Assembly (NCBI RefSeq): GCF_900188175.1
Contig: NZ_FZOQ01000023.1
Coordinates: forward strand, 1 to 64,000
DNA: 64,000 bases
From: Pontibacter ummariensis
GTDB taxonomy: Bacteria; Bacteroidota; Bacteroidia; Cytophagales; Hymenobacteraceae
Reading direction: 5' to 3'
Below are positions 54,713 through 63,976 of the stretch, one piece after another. Positions within the stretch are counted from its first letter, which is position 1. Every line of letters begins with the position of its first letter. The notes beneath the pieces were generated by a model. It saw only the letters and a program-made list of their open reading frames with translations, made no database searches and was not told where the DNA came from. A program made the position numbers and the translations under genes.

Positions 54713-55351
54713 CTATAGCTCAGATACCTCTCCGACTGTGCTGTAGATGTGCTCGTAGCGCCTGAACGTAGAAGTGTCTACTTTCAGGTCACGAAGCAGA
54801 CCTTCTTTTATGTCATAAACCAGCCCGTATAACTTCGGAGGGTTTTCCGTACGCATCGCATTTTGTATGATAGAGGTCTTGGAGAGGTTGTGGACCTGTT
54901 CAATCACATTAAGCTCTACCAGGCGGCGCAGGCGCTCCTCTTCATCATAAAGGCTCAAAAACTCACGCTCATGCAGGCGCATCACGTCTTTTATGTTGCG
55001 GAGCCAGTTATCGATTAAGCCATATTGCTTGTTGCTTGCCGCCGCAGCCACTCCGCCGCAGCCATAGTGACCGCAAACGATGATCACCTTCACTTTCAAC
55101 ACTTCCACAGCATACTGCAGTACTGACAGCAGGTTCATGTCCGTGTGCACTACCAGGTTGGCTATGTTGCGGTGCACGAACATCTCCCCTGGCCCTGTCC
55201 CGCTTATTTCGTTAGCCGGCACACGACTGTCGGAGCACCCTATAAACAGGTAGCGGGGCTCCTGTCCTAAAGACAGCTTATTGAAGTAGTCCTTGTCTTC
55301 GCTGAGCTTCTCGGCTACCCACTTTTTATTATTCTCCAGTATTCTTTGCAT
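54713..55351 (-). CDS. can: Beta-class carbonic anhydrase
   Basis: 212 residues. Zinc ligands C39, H95 and C98, with the D41-R43 dyad in CSDSR and HYGCGG. It interconverts CO2 and bicarbonate in the cytoplasm. It lies downstream of the SulP gene on the same strand but with an intervening terminator at 55433-55453, so its expression from the sulP promoter would be by readthrough only. Confidence 0.93.
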   Translation of the reverse strand: MQRILENNKKWVAEKLSEDKDYFNKLSLGQEPRYLFIGCSDSRVPANEISGTGPGEMFVHRNIANLVVHTDMNLLSVLQYAVEVLKVKVIIVCGHYGCGGVAAAASNKQYGLIDNWLRNIKDVMRLHEREFLSLYDEEERLRRLVELNVIEQVHNLSKTSIIQNAMRTENPPKLYGLVYDIKEGLLRDLKVDTSTFRRYEHIYSTVGEVSEL

Positions 55352-55432
55352 TGATTTATATGAGGTTGAAACTTATTGACGAAAGGTAAGGAGTGGCCCT
55401 TGAAATGGATTTACCTAGGCCAGTTAGTAAAA

Positions 55433-55453
55433 AGAGGCTCCTCAGGAGCCTCT
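55433..55453 (-). terminator. Terminator between sulP and the carbonic anhydrase gene
   Basis: Nine-base perfect arms (55433-55441, 55445-55453) with loop TCA; on the minus strand followed by TTTTTA. It is 34 bases past the sulP stop. Confidence 0.75.
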
Positions 55454-55486
55454 CTATAACAGTTTATACTTTATTGATGTTGCTGC

Positions 55487-57052
55487 TTAGTGCATGTCCA
55501 TCACACTTACCTCGTTCACGTTTAGCACCTCCACATGAATGTTGCGCTCATGCGCTGTCTTCTTAAACTCCATTATAGCCTCCAGCACGTCGTAGTCTAT
55601 GTAAGCAGAGTTCGCACCGTCGATGATCACATGGCTGTTATGTGGCAACTGATCCAGGGTAAGGATGATGCTTGCTTTGTTCAGGAACGAAACATGCTCG
55701 CTCAGTTTGATGTGAATCGTATCCCGGTTCGCGCTTTCCTCTCTGTGGAAGAAGTAAGGGGACTTGTAATTGGCTTTCAGGATATAGAAGACCCCCACGG
55801 CCAGACCGATACAGATACCAATCAACAGGTCTGTGAAGAGGATCGCCAGGATCGTCACGATAAACGGTACAAACTGCTCGTGGCCAAGCTTCAGCTGCCC
55901 TTTGTACAGGCTTGGTTTCGTTAGCTTAAAGCCAACCATCAGGAGCACGGCAGCCAACGCAGAAAGCGGCACCATATTCAGAAACTCGGCCAGGAAAAAC
56001 ACGGACAAGGCCAGGAACACACCATGTACAAAAGCCGACACCCTTGTCTGGCCCCCAGAGGCTACGTTAGCGGAGCTACGCACGATCACAGCCGTCATTG
56101 GCAGGCCGCCCAGCATACCAGCCACCATGTTACCAACACCCTGAGCTTTCAATTCCCGGTTAGTGTCTGTGCGGCGCTTGTGCGGGTCCAGCTTGTCTAC
56201 CGCTTCTACGCTTAGCAGTGTCTCCAGGCTGGCCACGATGGCTATCGTAAATGCGACAATATAAAGGTCAGGGTTTGTAAGGAAGCTAAAGTCAGGCAAC
56301 TGCAGCACCCCTGCCAATTCCTCGCTGCTGCCAATGATTGGAATGCTAACCAAGTGTGACTCGGCAATGGCCAGAGACGTGAAAGCGCTCGAGAACAGGA
56401 GGTTCAGTACAACAGCCAAAAGTACTACTACCAGGGCACCCGGTACCAGCTTGAAGAACGTATAACGCTTCAGCCTGTCATTGTCCCAAAGCACGAGGAT
56501 GACCAGCGATACAATTCCTATAATCAGCGAGCCTGGTTGTATAGAAGAGAAGGCATAGCCAATTTCAGAGAAGGTGTTTCGCCCGTCAGGCTGGAAAAAC
56601 TCCATCTCACCGAAGAAGTCCTCATCTGCACCCAGGAAGTGCGGTATCTGCTTCAGGATCAGGATTAGACCGATTGCTGCCAGCATGCCCCGGATTACCG
56701 AAGATGGGAAGTAAAGGCCAATAACCCCTGCTTTCACAAAGCCCAGCACCAGCTGCAATGCTCCAGCCAACACAACTGCCAGCAAAAAGCCTTCAAAAGC
56801 TCCCAGGGTCTCGATTCCGTTCAGTACAATTACCGTTAGGCCGGCAGCAGGACCACTCACACTTAACTGAGAACCGCTAAGCCAGGCAACTACCAGACCG
56901 CCTACAATACCTGTTATCAGGCCTGAGAACAAAGGTGCACCGGACGCCAGTGCTATACCCAGACAAAGCGGAAGTGCTACCAGGAACACAACTAAGCCAG
57001 CCGGGATGTCTTTCCCCAGGTTGGCTACGTAATCGTTTGTTTTTTCTTTCAT
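55487..57052 (-). CDS. SulP family anion transporter with STAS domain
   Basis: 521 residues: about 10-12 membrane helices (SulP core with GLITGIVGGLVVAWLSGS and the SGPAAGLTV motif) and a C-terminal STAS domain (about 430-521). Members carry sulfate, bicarbonate or other anions. Pairing with a beta-carbonic anhydrase suggests bicarbonate transport (BicA-like), but this is inference. An 11-bp-phased operator lies 95-133 bases upstream of the start. Confidence 0.9.
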   Translation of the reverse strand: MKEKTNDYVANLGKDIPAGLVVFLVALPLCLGIALASGAPLFSGLITGIVGGLVVAWLSGSQLSVSGPAAGLTVIVLNGIETLGAFEGFLLAVVLAGALQLVLGFVKAGVIGLYFPSSVIRGMLAAIGLILILKQIPHFLGADEDFFGEMEFFQPDGRNTFSEIGYAFSSIQPGSLIIGIVSLVILVLWDNDRLKRYTFFKLVPGALVVVLLAVVLNLLFSSAFTSLAIAESHLVSIPIIGSSEELAGVLQLPDFSFLTNPDLYIVAFTIAIVASLETLLSVEAVDKLDPHKRRTDTNRELKAQGVGNMVAGMLGGLPMTAVIVRSSANVASGGQTRVSAFVHGVFLALSVFFLAEFLNMVPLSALAAVLLMVGFKLTKPSLYKGQLKLGHEQFVPFIVTILAILFTDLLIGICIGLAVGVFYILKANYKSPYFFHREESANRDTIHIKLSEHVSFLNKASIILTLDQLPHNSHVIIDGANSAYIDYDVLEAIMEFKKTAHERNIHVEVLNVNEVSVMDMH

Positions 57053-57129
57053 ACTCCAACGTGCAACTGATCCTCCAGCGGTCCTTAACTCTAAAAATGC
57101 TGAAGACGTTTAAACCTATTTTAACGCTG

Positions 57130-57137
57130 CAAAGATG
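57130..57137 (-). promoter_or_regulatory. Near-consensus -7 box for sulP
   Basis: CATCTTTG on the minus strand differs from TAnnTTTG at one base. It lies 78 bases upstream of sulP, directly downstream of the repeat array. Confidence 0.45.
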
Positions 57138-57147
57138 TAGCGATAAG

Positions 57148-57185
57148 ATTAACGTGAAATTAAAAAGACATTAAAAGGAGATTAA
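57148..57185 (-). promoter_or_regulatory. Four ATTAA direct repeats at 11-bp spacing (operator)
   Basis: ATTAA boxes at 57148, 57159, 57170 and 57181, each exactly 11 bases apart; three extend to ATTAAAA. On the minus strand they read TTAAT. OmpR/PhoB-type regulators bind such 11-bp direct repeats. The array occupies the place of the -33 element of the sulP promoter, as class II activators do. The neighbouring OmpR-type gene is the obvious candidate binder. Confidence 0.65.
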
Positions 57186-57193
57186 AAACAGTA

Positions 57194-58579
57194 TCAGGAG
57201 GGAATAAACAAGTAAGCCTGCGGTAACTTAATGGTAACCTCAGTACCTTCATTGATTTTAGAGTCAACGGTAATAGCTCCCCGGTGAAGCTTCAGAATTC
57301 GTTCGGCCAGGGGCAGGCCAATGCCGTGCCCTGTAATATTGCGTACATTCTCGGCCCTGAAGAAAGGCACAAACACGTGCTTGAGGTCTTCCTGCGTTAT
57401 CCCCACGCCCTGGTCCCGCACCTTTAGCAGCACCTCATGGTCCTGCACTACAATCTGACCGGTGGCCCCTTTCCCCGAAGGGGAGAACTTTATCGCATTC
57501 TCCAGCACGTTCAGCACGGCGATCAACAGCAAGGCCTCGTTCCCCTTAACGATCAACCGGTCTTCATCATCCGGAAACTGGGCAAAGTCTATGTCGATGC
57601 GCGCCTCCGCATGGCGTTTCAGGGCCTGTTCCCGCGCCATCCACACCAACTCGTCGAAGCGCAGGTAGGTCTGCTTTACTTTTGATGCGTCCATGCTGGC
57701 CTGTGCTATTTGCAGCAGCCCGTTAGAGAGCTCCGCCAGCAGCCGGGCATCCTCCAGGGTAGACTGTAGCACCCGCTGGTACTCCTCCTCCCCCCTGGGC
57801 TTCATCAGGGCCACCTCCAGTTCCCCGATCATGGCGGTGAGAGGGGTGCGCAACTCGTGTGAGGCGTTCGACACGAAAGTGTTCTGCATCTCAAAGGCCA
57901 ACTCCAGCCTATCGAGTAGTTTGTTAAAGGTCATGGCCAGCACAGATACTTCGTCTTTGCCATCTGCATCACTCAGCCGCCGGTGCAGGTCACTGGCATT
58001 GATCTTCTCTACCTCACTGACCACTTTGGTGATAGGGCGCATGGCCTGGCGGGCAAAGCCCCACCCCGCTATCAGCACCACCACCATAGACCCCAGAAAG
58101 CCCACGATCAAAATCGTCTTCAGGTGCTGCAACTTACGCAAGCTGTAAGCGTCAATGGAGGAGGAGAGCACCACAAAGTTTCCCTGGTTATCGGGGTAGT
58201 ACACCCCCACTACCTGCCGCACCCCCTGCTCGTACTGCAGCTCCTTCTTTTGTGCTATTTGCTCCAGCCTTTGTGGGGTTACCCCCAGTTTCCCTTCCCC
58301 TTTCGAAAACAGCAGCTCCCCGTTCAGGCGGTATATCCGCACCGCCTCCAACGGCAACTCATGGTAAAAGCTGATCAGGTTTTGCTGCCGCTCCTCTTCG
58401 CTCACTTCGTCGCTTTCGAGTAAGTGACTGGCAGCAACATAGGCCCGTTGCAAAATCCGGTTATAAAAGTCGTTTTGACGATACAGGGAGGTAAAGTAGT
58501 AGATAACAAGCGAGAACAGGACAAGAATCAGCGCAAAGATGCTGGCAAACTGGAGTGTAAGCTTGGTCCTGATTTTCAT
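57194..58579 (-). CDS. Sensor histidine kinase (HAMP-HisKA-HATPase)
   Basis: 461 residues. Membrane helices at about 12-31 and 154-175 frame a 120-residue periplasmic sensor region. A HAMP domain follows, then HisKA with H241 (SHELRTP) and HATPase with N, G1 (DQGVGI) and G2 (GHGIGLPLAE) boxes. It phosphorylates the response regulator encoded just upstream and overlaps it by four bases (ATGA). The ligand is unknown. Confidence 0.93.
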   Translation of the reverse strand: MKIRTKLTLQFASIFALILVLFSLVIYYFTSLYRQNDFYNRILQRAYVAASHLLESDEVSEEERQQNLISFYHELPLEAVRIYRLNGELLFSKGEGKLGVTPQRLEQIAQKKELQYEQGVRQVVGVYYPDNQGNFVVLSSSIDAYSLRKLQHLKTILIVGFLGSMVVVLIAGWGFARQAMRPITKVVSEVEKINASDLHRRLSDADGKDEVSVLAMTFNKLLDRLELAFEMQNTFVSNASHELRTPLTAMIGELEVALMKPRGEEEYQRVLQSTLEDARLLAELSNGLLQIAQASMDASKVKQTYLRFDELVWMAREQALKRHAEARIDIDFAQFPDDEDRLIVKGNEALLLIAVLNVLENAIKFSPSGKGATGQIVVQDHEVLLKVRDQGVGITQEDLKHVFVPFFRAENVRNITGHGIGLPLAERILKLHRGAITVDSKINEGTEVTIKLPQAYLFIPS

Positions 58580-59259
58580 AGATTGCCCTGTTCTTTCAGT
58601 ACATATCCCATCCCCACCAGGGTATGGATGAGCTTCGGTTCGTGGTTCTTGTCTATCTTTTTACGCAGAAAGTTGATGTACACGTCAATCACATTGCTCC
58701 CGGTGTCAAAAGAGGTTTCCCACACCTGCTCCGTGATGTCCACCCGCGATACCACCCGCCCCTGGTTACGCAACAGGTAGTGCAGCAATGCAAACTCCCT
58801 TGCTGTTAGATTTACAGGTTTACCGCCCCGCGTCACCGTTTTCTTCAGCAGGTCCATCTCCAGGTCTGCAATGCAGAGCTTTTCCCCGGCACTGCTCTCC
58901 GCCCCGCGCCGGGACAGGGCGCGAATGCGCGCCAGCAGTTCTTTAAACTCGAAAGGCTTGGTCAGGTAATCGTCTGCTCCGGCATCCAGGCCTGTTATCT
59001 TGTCATCGGTGGTACCAAGAGCCGTCAGCATTAAAATAGAGACGGTGGTGTTGTGCTTCCTGATCTCGCGGCACACGTCCAGCCCGTTCATGTTGGGCAG
59101 GATGATGTCGAGTATCACCAGATCATACTCATGCTGCAAGGCCATTTTTACCCCAAACAGGCCATCATAGGCCTGGTCTACCTCATAAGCCTGCTCTTCC
59201 AGTCCCTTTTTTATAAAGGAGGCCACTTTGGGCTCATCCTCAACCAACAGAATTTTCAT
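58576..59259 (-). CDS. OmpR-family response regulator
   Basis: 227 residues. Receiver domain with acidic pocket (E7, D8), phosphoacceptor D51 and a KPF switch, then a winged-helix DNA-binding domain (LTAREFALLHYLLRNQGRVVSR). It is translationally coupled to the kinase by a four-base overlap. It is the likely binder of the phased ATTAA array upstream of sulP. The family commonly activates neighbouring genes. Confidence 0.95.
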   Translation of the reverse strand: MKILLVEDEPKVASFIKKGLEEQAYEVDQAYDGLFGVKMALQHEYDLVILDIILPNMNGLDVCREIRKHNTTVSILMLTALGTTDDKITGLDAGADDYLTKPFEFKELLARIRALSRRGAESSAGEKLCIADLEMDLLKKTVTRGGKPVNLTAREFALLHYLLRNQGRVVSRVDITEQVWETSFDTGSNVIDVYINFLRKKIDKNHEPKLIHTLVGMGYVLKEQGNL

Positions 59260-59411
59260 GATTCAGCGGAGTACAGTTTGTGTTGACCGGGTGTTTTTCA
59301 AAATAAAAGTAACTCTACCCCGTAGGGCAAAGATAGCGTAAAGTACCGGGCCGCCTACTTTTAGAAGGGAGGGCGAGGTATCTATTTGCACTCCCTTTCG
59401 TTTTTAAGGCT

Positions 59412-60317
59412 ATGGCACACGCACACCACAACCACGCTGGGCATGGGCACCACCATGGCGCCAGTGATAACATAAAGGTAGCTTTTTTTCTGAATCTGGG
59501 TTTTACCTTACTCGAAATCGTGGGGGGGCTCTGGATCAACAGTGTGGCCATTCTCTCAGATGCACTGCACGACCTGGGGGACTCCCTGTCGCTGGGGCTT
59601 GCCTGGTACTTTGAGAAGGTCGCGAAGCGCGAGCGCGACGAGTACTACACGTTTGGATACAAGCGCTTTTCATTGCTGGGTGCGGTTATCAATTCGGTTA
59701 TCCTGCTGGTAGGGTCTTTTTTTGTGCTCTCGGAGGCCATTCCCCGTATTCTGGACCCGCAACCTGTCAACGCCGCCGGCATGGTCGGCTTTGCCATTCT
59801 TGGCATACTGGTAAACGGGGCGGCTGCGCTGCGGTTGAAAAGCGGAGAGTCCCTGAACCAGAAGGCGGTTCGCCTGCATTTACTGGAGGATGTGTTGGGC
59901 TGGGTAGCCGTTTTGGCGGGGGGTATTGTACTGTACTTCTTCGACTTCCCCGTCATCGACCCACTGTTATCAGTAGCTATTACCCTGTACGTACTGTACA
60001 ACGTGATACAGAACCTGCGCCAGAGCATGAAGATATTCCTGCAGGCTACGCCCTCAAACGTAAACCTGCAGGACGTGACATTACGCCTCGAGCAAATGCC
60101 GGATGTTAAGTCGGTACATGACCTGCATGTGTGGACACTGGACGGTACGTACAATGTTCTGACGCTGCACGCGGTGGTGGAGGACACGCTGCAGCTACCA
60201 CAGGCTGAGGAATTGAAAAAGAAGATGCGTGCTGCTATGGCCGACATGGACATACAGCATATAACGGTAGAGTTGGAAGCCTCCGGGGAGGAATGCAGCC
60301 ACCAGGGGCTACTTTAA
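59412..60317 (+). CDS. Cation diffusion facilitator (CDF) metal transporter
   Basis: 301 residues with six membrane helices. A His-rich N terminus (MAHAHHNHAGHGHHH) and the HxxxD sites (SDALHDLGDS in helix 2; HLLED in helix 5) are those of zinc-type CDFs. A cytoplasmic C-terminal domain follows. It exports divalent metal, probably zinc, cobalt or similar. It is divergent from the two-component operon, with 152 bases between. Confidence 0.92.
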   Translation: MAHAHHNHAGHGHHHGASDNIKVAFFLNLGFTLLEIVGGLWINSVAILSDALHDLGDSLSLGLAWYFEKVAKRERDEYYTFGYKRFSLLGAVINSVILLVGSFFVLSEAIPRILDPQPVNAAGMVGFAILGILVNGAAALRLKSGESLNQKAVRLHLLEDVLGWVAVLAGGIVLYFFDFPVIDPLLSVAITLYVLYNVIQNLRQSMKIFLQATPSNVNLQDVTLRLEQMPDVKSVHDLHVWTLDGTYNVLTLHAVVEDTLQLPQAEELKKKMRAAMADMDIQHITVELEASGEECSHQGLL

Positions 60318-60318
60318 C

Positions 60319-60678
60319 TTAGTTCTGGTTTAAGAGCACTGCTTCACGCACCAGGTCCCCGAAATAATTCTCATCAATATCCTCTAAAGAGCGGATTTTC
60401 ACGTGCGGGGTCTGGCCGTTCCGGCTTACCAGGCGACGCCCAGGGTCTGCCAGTTCTTTCCCCCGGAAAAAACCGAAGTGGATGCCGCTGCGCGAGGAGA
60501 CAAAATAACAAACAGGTCCGTAAAAGAAATAGCAGGCACTGTCCCAGCGCACACACTCCTCCAGGTGAGCTACTGAAGCATTAATGATCCTGCGTATTTC
60601 CTGTGCCAGTAGCTGTTTTTCAGGTGCCAGTTTGTCGATGTACTCGTCTACCTGGTTTGTTGTGGTTTTACTTCTCAT
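60319..60678 (-). CDS. DUF1801 domain protein
   Basis: 119 residues, matching the DUF1801/YdhG-like pattern: DEYIDKLAPEKQLLAQEIRRII at the start, ECVRWDSACYFFYG, and FGFFRGKEL. The family is widespread and has no established role. The stop is one base from the stop of the CDF gene, with no terminator between. Confidence 0.85.
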   Translation of the reverse strand: MRSKTTTNQVDEYIDKLAPEKQLLAQEIRRIINASVAHLEECVRWDSACYFFYGPVCYFVSSRSGIHFGFFRGKELADPGRRLVSRNGQTPHVKIRSLEDIDENYFGDLVREAVLLNQN

Positions 60679-60898
60679 ATAGGTTCAGATATTTAACAAG
60701 CGGTTTGCTTTAACCTTAAATATACTAATATGATAATATATACCTGTACCTACACTAATTTGTTTCACGGTGCGTGGCCACGCCCCACGATCTTTTATCC
60801 TCCAGCTTCACCAGGTATTCATTTTTAAGGAAATACGAAGAATCGGCAGCCTCAAAAAAATCAGCAATACTGACAACATGTACGAACCAACAGGGGGG

Positions 60899-61537
60899 TT
60901 AAGCATCTTCCAGCACGCGCAGCATCCGCTGCTCCAGCGTATCCAAGGGGCAATAGCCATTGGTCAGCAGTTCCAGCCCCTCCCCGGTTTGCAGGTACAC
61001 GCTTGGGAAAATGGTGGCCCCAATACTGTCTGCGTATCCAAACTCATTCTCCAGTTGCTGCATTATCTCTTCCGACTCGTAGAGCGCCAGGAACAGGTTT
61101 TCCGAGATACCAAACAACCTGACCAAACGCACAAGCACCCCGGTGTCTTTCAGGTCCAACCCATCCGCAAAAAAGGCGGAGTGCATCGCCCGTAACACTT
61201 CCAGGGTAAGCACAGGCCGCAGCAAACGGACGCAAAGCAGTGCCCGACAGGCAGGCTCGGTGTTATATACAAAGCCCTTCTGCGTAAAAAAACGGTAATC
61301 AAAAGGCATGTAAGCGCGCTCCTGTACCTCATGCCAGCTCACAGCCAGTTGTTCTTTCTCTTTAGGTAAGAGGGGCTGTGTTTGATGCGCGTGCAGATCA
61401 CCCAATAACACATGCACGTGAAGCCTTCCGTGCCACAGCGCCCGCAAGCGCCGTATGACGGGCGTAAAGCCGTAGCACCAGGCGCACATCGGGTTCGTGA
61501 CATAAAGCAAAGTAGGGGAAACGGGCACATGTACCAT
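60899..61537 (-). CDS. DsbA/FrnE-like thioredoxin-fold protein
   Basis: 212 residues with an N-terminal CAWC (C18, C21) in a YVTNPMCAWCYGF context, typical of the FrnE/2-hydroxychromene isomerase-like DsbA group. No signal peptide, so it is cytoplasmic. It may catalyse thiol-disulfide exchange; the substrate is not known. It stands alone. Confidence 0.85.
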   Translation of the reverse strand: MVHVPVSPTLLYVTNPMCAWCYGFTPVIRRLRALWHGRLHVHVLLGDLHAHQTQPLLPKEKEQLAVSWHEVQERAYMPFDYRFFTQKGFVYNTEPACRALLCVRLLRPVLTLEVLRAMHSAFFADGLDLKDTGVLVRLVRLFGISENLFLALYESEEIMQQLENEFGYADSIGATIFPSVYLQTGEGLELLTNGYCPLDTLEQRMLRVLEDA

Positions 61538-61635
61538 AAAGCATTTTTTGCTCTTATTTTACCCCTGCTACCGGTTTATAGTTTTAAGTACCGAAGCGTA
61601 TTGGACTGTGTTGAGCTGGATAAGCAACACAGCCA

Positions 61636-62415
61636 TCAGGTATAGATCATCTTCACCGTCATGCCACCGTCTATAGTCAGGCTCTGCCCGGTAATAAAGC
61701 CTGCTTTATCAGAGCAAAGGAACAAAGCCGCTTCGGCGATATCCACCGGATTACCTACCCGCCCAACAGGATGCTGCTCTTTGTCCTGCTGGCTATGATG
61801 GGGCTCGTACCGCTGGCTCTCTTTTTCCCAGGGGCCTACCTCAATCCACCCCGGGGCAATGGCATTTACCCGGATGCGGGGCGACGTAAGGCTCACCGCC
61901 AGTGCGTGCGTGAGTGCCTCCAGCCCCCCTTTAGAGGCTGAGTAGGGAAAGGTATCCGGTTCTGACATAAAGGCGCGGGTACTGGAGATGTTCAAGACAG
62001 CAGGATGCCCCGCCTTGTGCAGGAGTGGCAGAGCATACTTGGTACAGAGCAGCGGTCCGCGCAGGTTCACCGCTATTACCCGGTCAAACACTTCCATGGC
62101 CATTTCCTGCAATGGCCCCACCTCCGGGTTCGCAATTCCGGCGTTATTGATGAGTACATCCAAATGCCCGTGCTTCTCCCCTATCTCTGCCATCAGGCGC
62201 TCTACCTGCTCTTCGTTGGCCACATCGCAGGAAATAAAGTCTACGGCCAGGTTCTGTTCCCGAAACCATGCCATTGCTTCGTCCCCTGCTTCTTTGTCGT
62301 TATCCGCTATGATCACATCGGCACCTGCTTTGCCAAAGGCCTGCGCCATCCCGCGGCCTATGCCCTGGGCGCCTCCGGTAATAAGAACCTTTTTGGCGGT
62401 ATAGTAGTCGCTCAT
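61636..62415 (-). CDS. SDR family oxidoreductase
   Basis: 259 residues, classical SDR: cofactor loop TGGAQGIG (13-20), NAG motif in LINNAGIA, Ser in NISSTRAF and YSASK. The AQGIGRGMA loop and LTIDGGM C terminus resemble the glucose-1-dehydrogenase-like group. The substrate is unknown. It stands alone with a short intergenic region on both sides. Confidence 0.9.
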   Translation of the reverse strand: MSDYYTAKKVLITGGAQGIGRGMAQAFGKAGADVIIADNDKEAGDEAMAWFREQNLAVDFISCDVANEEQVERLMAEIGEKHGHLDVLINNAGIANPEVGPLQEMAMEVFDRVIAVNLRGPLLCTKYALPLLHKAGHPAVLNISSTRAFMSEPDTFPYSASKGGLEALTHALAVSLTSPRIRVNAIAPGWIEVGPWEKESQRYEPHHSQQDKEQHPVGRVGNPVDIAEAALFLCSDKAGFITGQSLTIDGGMTVKMIYT

Positions 62416-62567
62416 TGCTGTGTTCGAGGTGTTTGGTCTTTTGTTGCCTGTTTGTACGCGTCGGCCAACGGAATAGCTTACAAAAAATTGGTTATTTTAA
62501 TAGCTATATAGTACTTTGTTAAGCAAACCCTGTTCTATGTTACATCCCGCACGGGAAAAGTATCTTT

Positions 62568-62813
62568 ATGAAAGAAAACGTCTTACTATTTATTGGTGGT
62601 ATCGGAGTAATAGAGTTGTTCCTTGTACTGCTCTTCCTGGTGATTCCTGTAGGGCTGTGGTTATGGGCCTTGATTGACATGCTGCAGAGTGATTTTACAG
62701 ACAAGACAAATAAGTTGATCTGGGCAATTGTGATCATATTTGTGCCTGTTTTAGGCGCACTGCTGTACTTACTCATTGGCCGCTCACAAAAAGTAAAGCA
62801 ACAGAAAAGCTAA
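62568..62813 (+). CDS. PLDc_N-type small membrane protein
   Basis: 81 residues, two membrane helices (about 8-34 and 46-68) with a DMLQSDFTDKTNKLIWAIVI loop and the PVLGALLYLLIGR pattern of the phospholipase D N-terminal (PLDc_N) family. No catalytic domain is attached; such stand-alone proteins are common in Bacteroidota. It is one of two such small proteins in the window. Confidence 0.8.
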   Translation: MKENVLLFIGGIGVIELFLVLLFLVIPVGLWLWALIDMLQSDFTDKTNKLIWAIVIIFVPVLGALLYLLIGRSQKVKQQKS

Positions 62814-63013
62814 GTTCGGCTTGTCGGTCCTGTTGCTTTACCTTGGACTATGGAGTCTCAGGCTAGGCCCGCGCAACGCCTTCTCACTTACATTACCTGC
62901 TGCTACTGGGGCTGTCTTACCATTTGGCGGCGATGCAGCCTGCCTGCTCGACCAGAAGCAGTTTGCGTTTGAATCGAACACACAATAGCGTAGCATACCA
63001 TTAAACAAACAAA

Positions 63014-63976
63014 ATGAATTTTAAAATTACCCTCGCTGCCCTGTTGCTGACGGCCGGCAGCTTTACCACCCAAGCACAATCCGTGAAAAAGCACGGACAG
63101 TTACAGGTAGACGGCACACAACTGAAAGACCAGCAAGGAGAAGCCCTTACGCTACGCGGCATGAGTTTTGGCTGGCATAACTACTGGCCCCGCTTTTACA
63201 CGCCTGGCACCGTTAAATGGCTGCGCAAGGACTGGAAAAGTTCGGTTGTACGTGCGGCCATGGGAGTCGAACCTCGGAACGGTTACCTGGAGAAGCCGGA
63301 ATGGTCAAAAGAAAAAGTAAAGGCCGTGGTAGATGCCGCTATCCAGGAGGACATGTATGTGATCATCGACTGGCACAGCCACAACATCAACCTGGAGGAA
63401 GCCAAGGAGTTCTTCGCCGAAATGGCCCGCACTTACGGCCATAGGCCCAACGTGATTTATGAGATCTTCAATGAGCCAGACGAGGAGTCCTGGGACGAAG
63501 TGAAAGCTTATTCGAAAGAAGTAATCTCTACCATCCGCGCCATCGATCCCGATAACATCATCTTGGTAGGCACTCCGCACTGGGACCAGGACATACACCT
63601 GGCAGCTGATGCCCCTATTACTGGCTTTGATAACCTGATGTACACGGTGCACTTCTATGCCGCTACCCACAAACAATCGCTCCGCGACCGGTGCGACTAC
63701 GCCCTCAGCAAAGGGCTGCCTCTCTTTATCTCTGAATCTGCCGGCATGGAAGCCACAGGGGACGGCCCGCTCGATGAGAAAGAATGGCAGAACTGGATCG
63801 ATTGGGCAGAGAAAAACAAGGTGAGCTGGGTCACCTGGTCTGTGTCCGACAAAGACGAAACCTGCTCTATTCTGTTACCAAACGCCAGCTCGGATGGCCG
63901 TTGGAAAAAAAAGGATCTGAAAGCCTCTGGCATAAAGAGTCGGGAATTACTAAGAAGTTACTCCAGGAAGAAGTAA
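63014..63976 (+). CDS. GH5 endoglucanase
   Basis: 320 residues with a signal peptide (cleavage after TTQAQ). A GH5 fold: RGMSFGWHNYWPRF, DWHSHNINLEEA, acid/base E154 in IFNEPD, and nucleophile E241 in ISESAG. The set resembles GH5 subfamily 2 cellulases. It would cleave beta-1,4-glucans or related polymers outside the cell. No carbohydrate-binding module or secretion tag is attached. Confidence 0.93.
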   Translation: MNFKITLAALLLTAGSFTTQAQSVKKHGQLQVDGTQLKDQQGEALTLRGMSFGWHNYWPRFYTPGTVKWLRKDWKSSVVRAAMGVEPRNGYLEKPEWSKEKVKAVVDAAIQEDMYVIIDWHSHNINLEEAKEFFAEMARTYGHRPNVIYEIFNEPDEESWDEVKAYSKEVISTIRAIDPDNIILVGTPHWDQDIHLAADAPITGFDNLMYTVHFYAATHKQSLRDRCDYALSKGLPLFISESAGMEATGDGPLDEKEWQNWIDWAEKNKVSWVTWSVSDKDETCSILLPNASSDGRWKKKDLKASGIKSRELLRSYSRKK

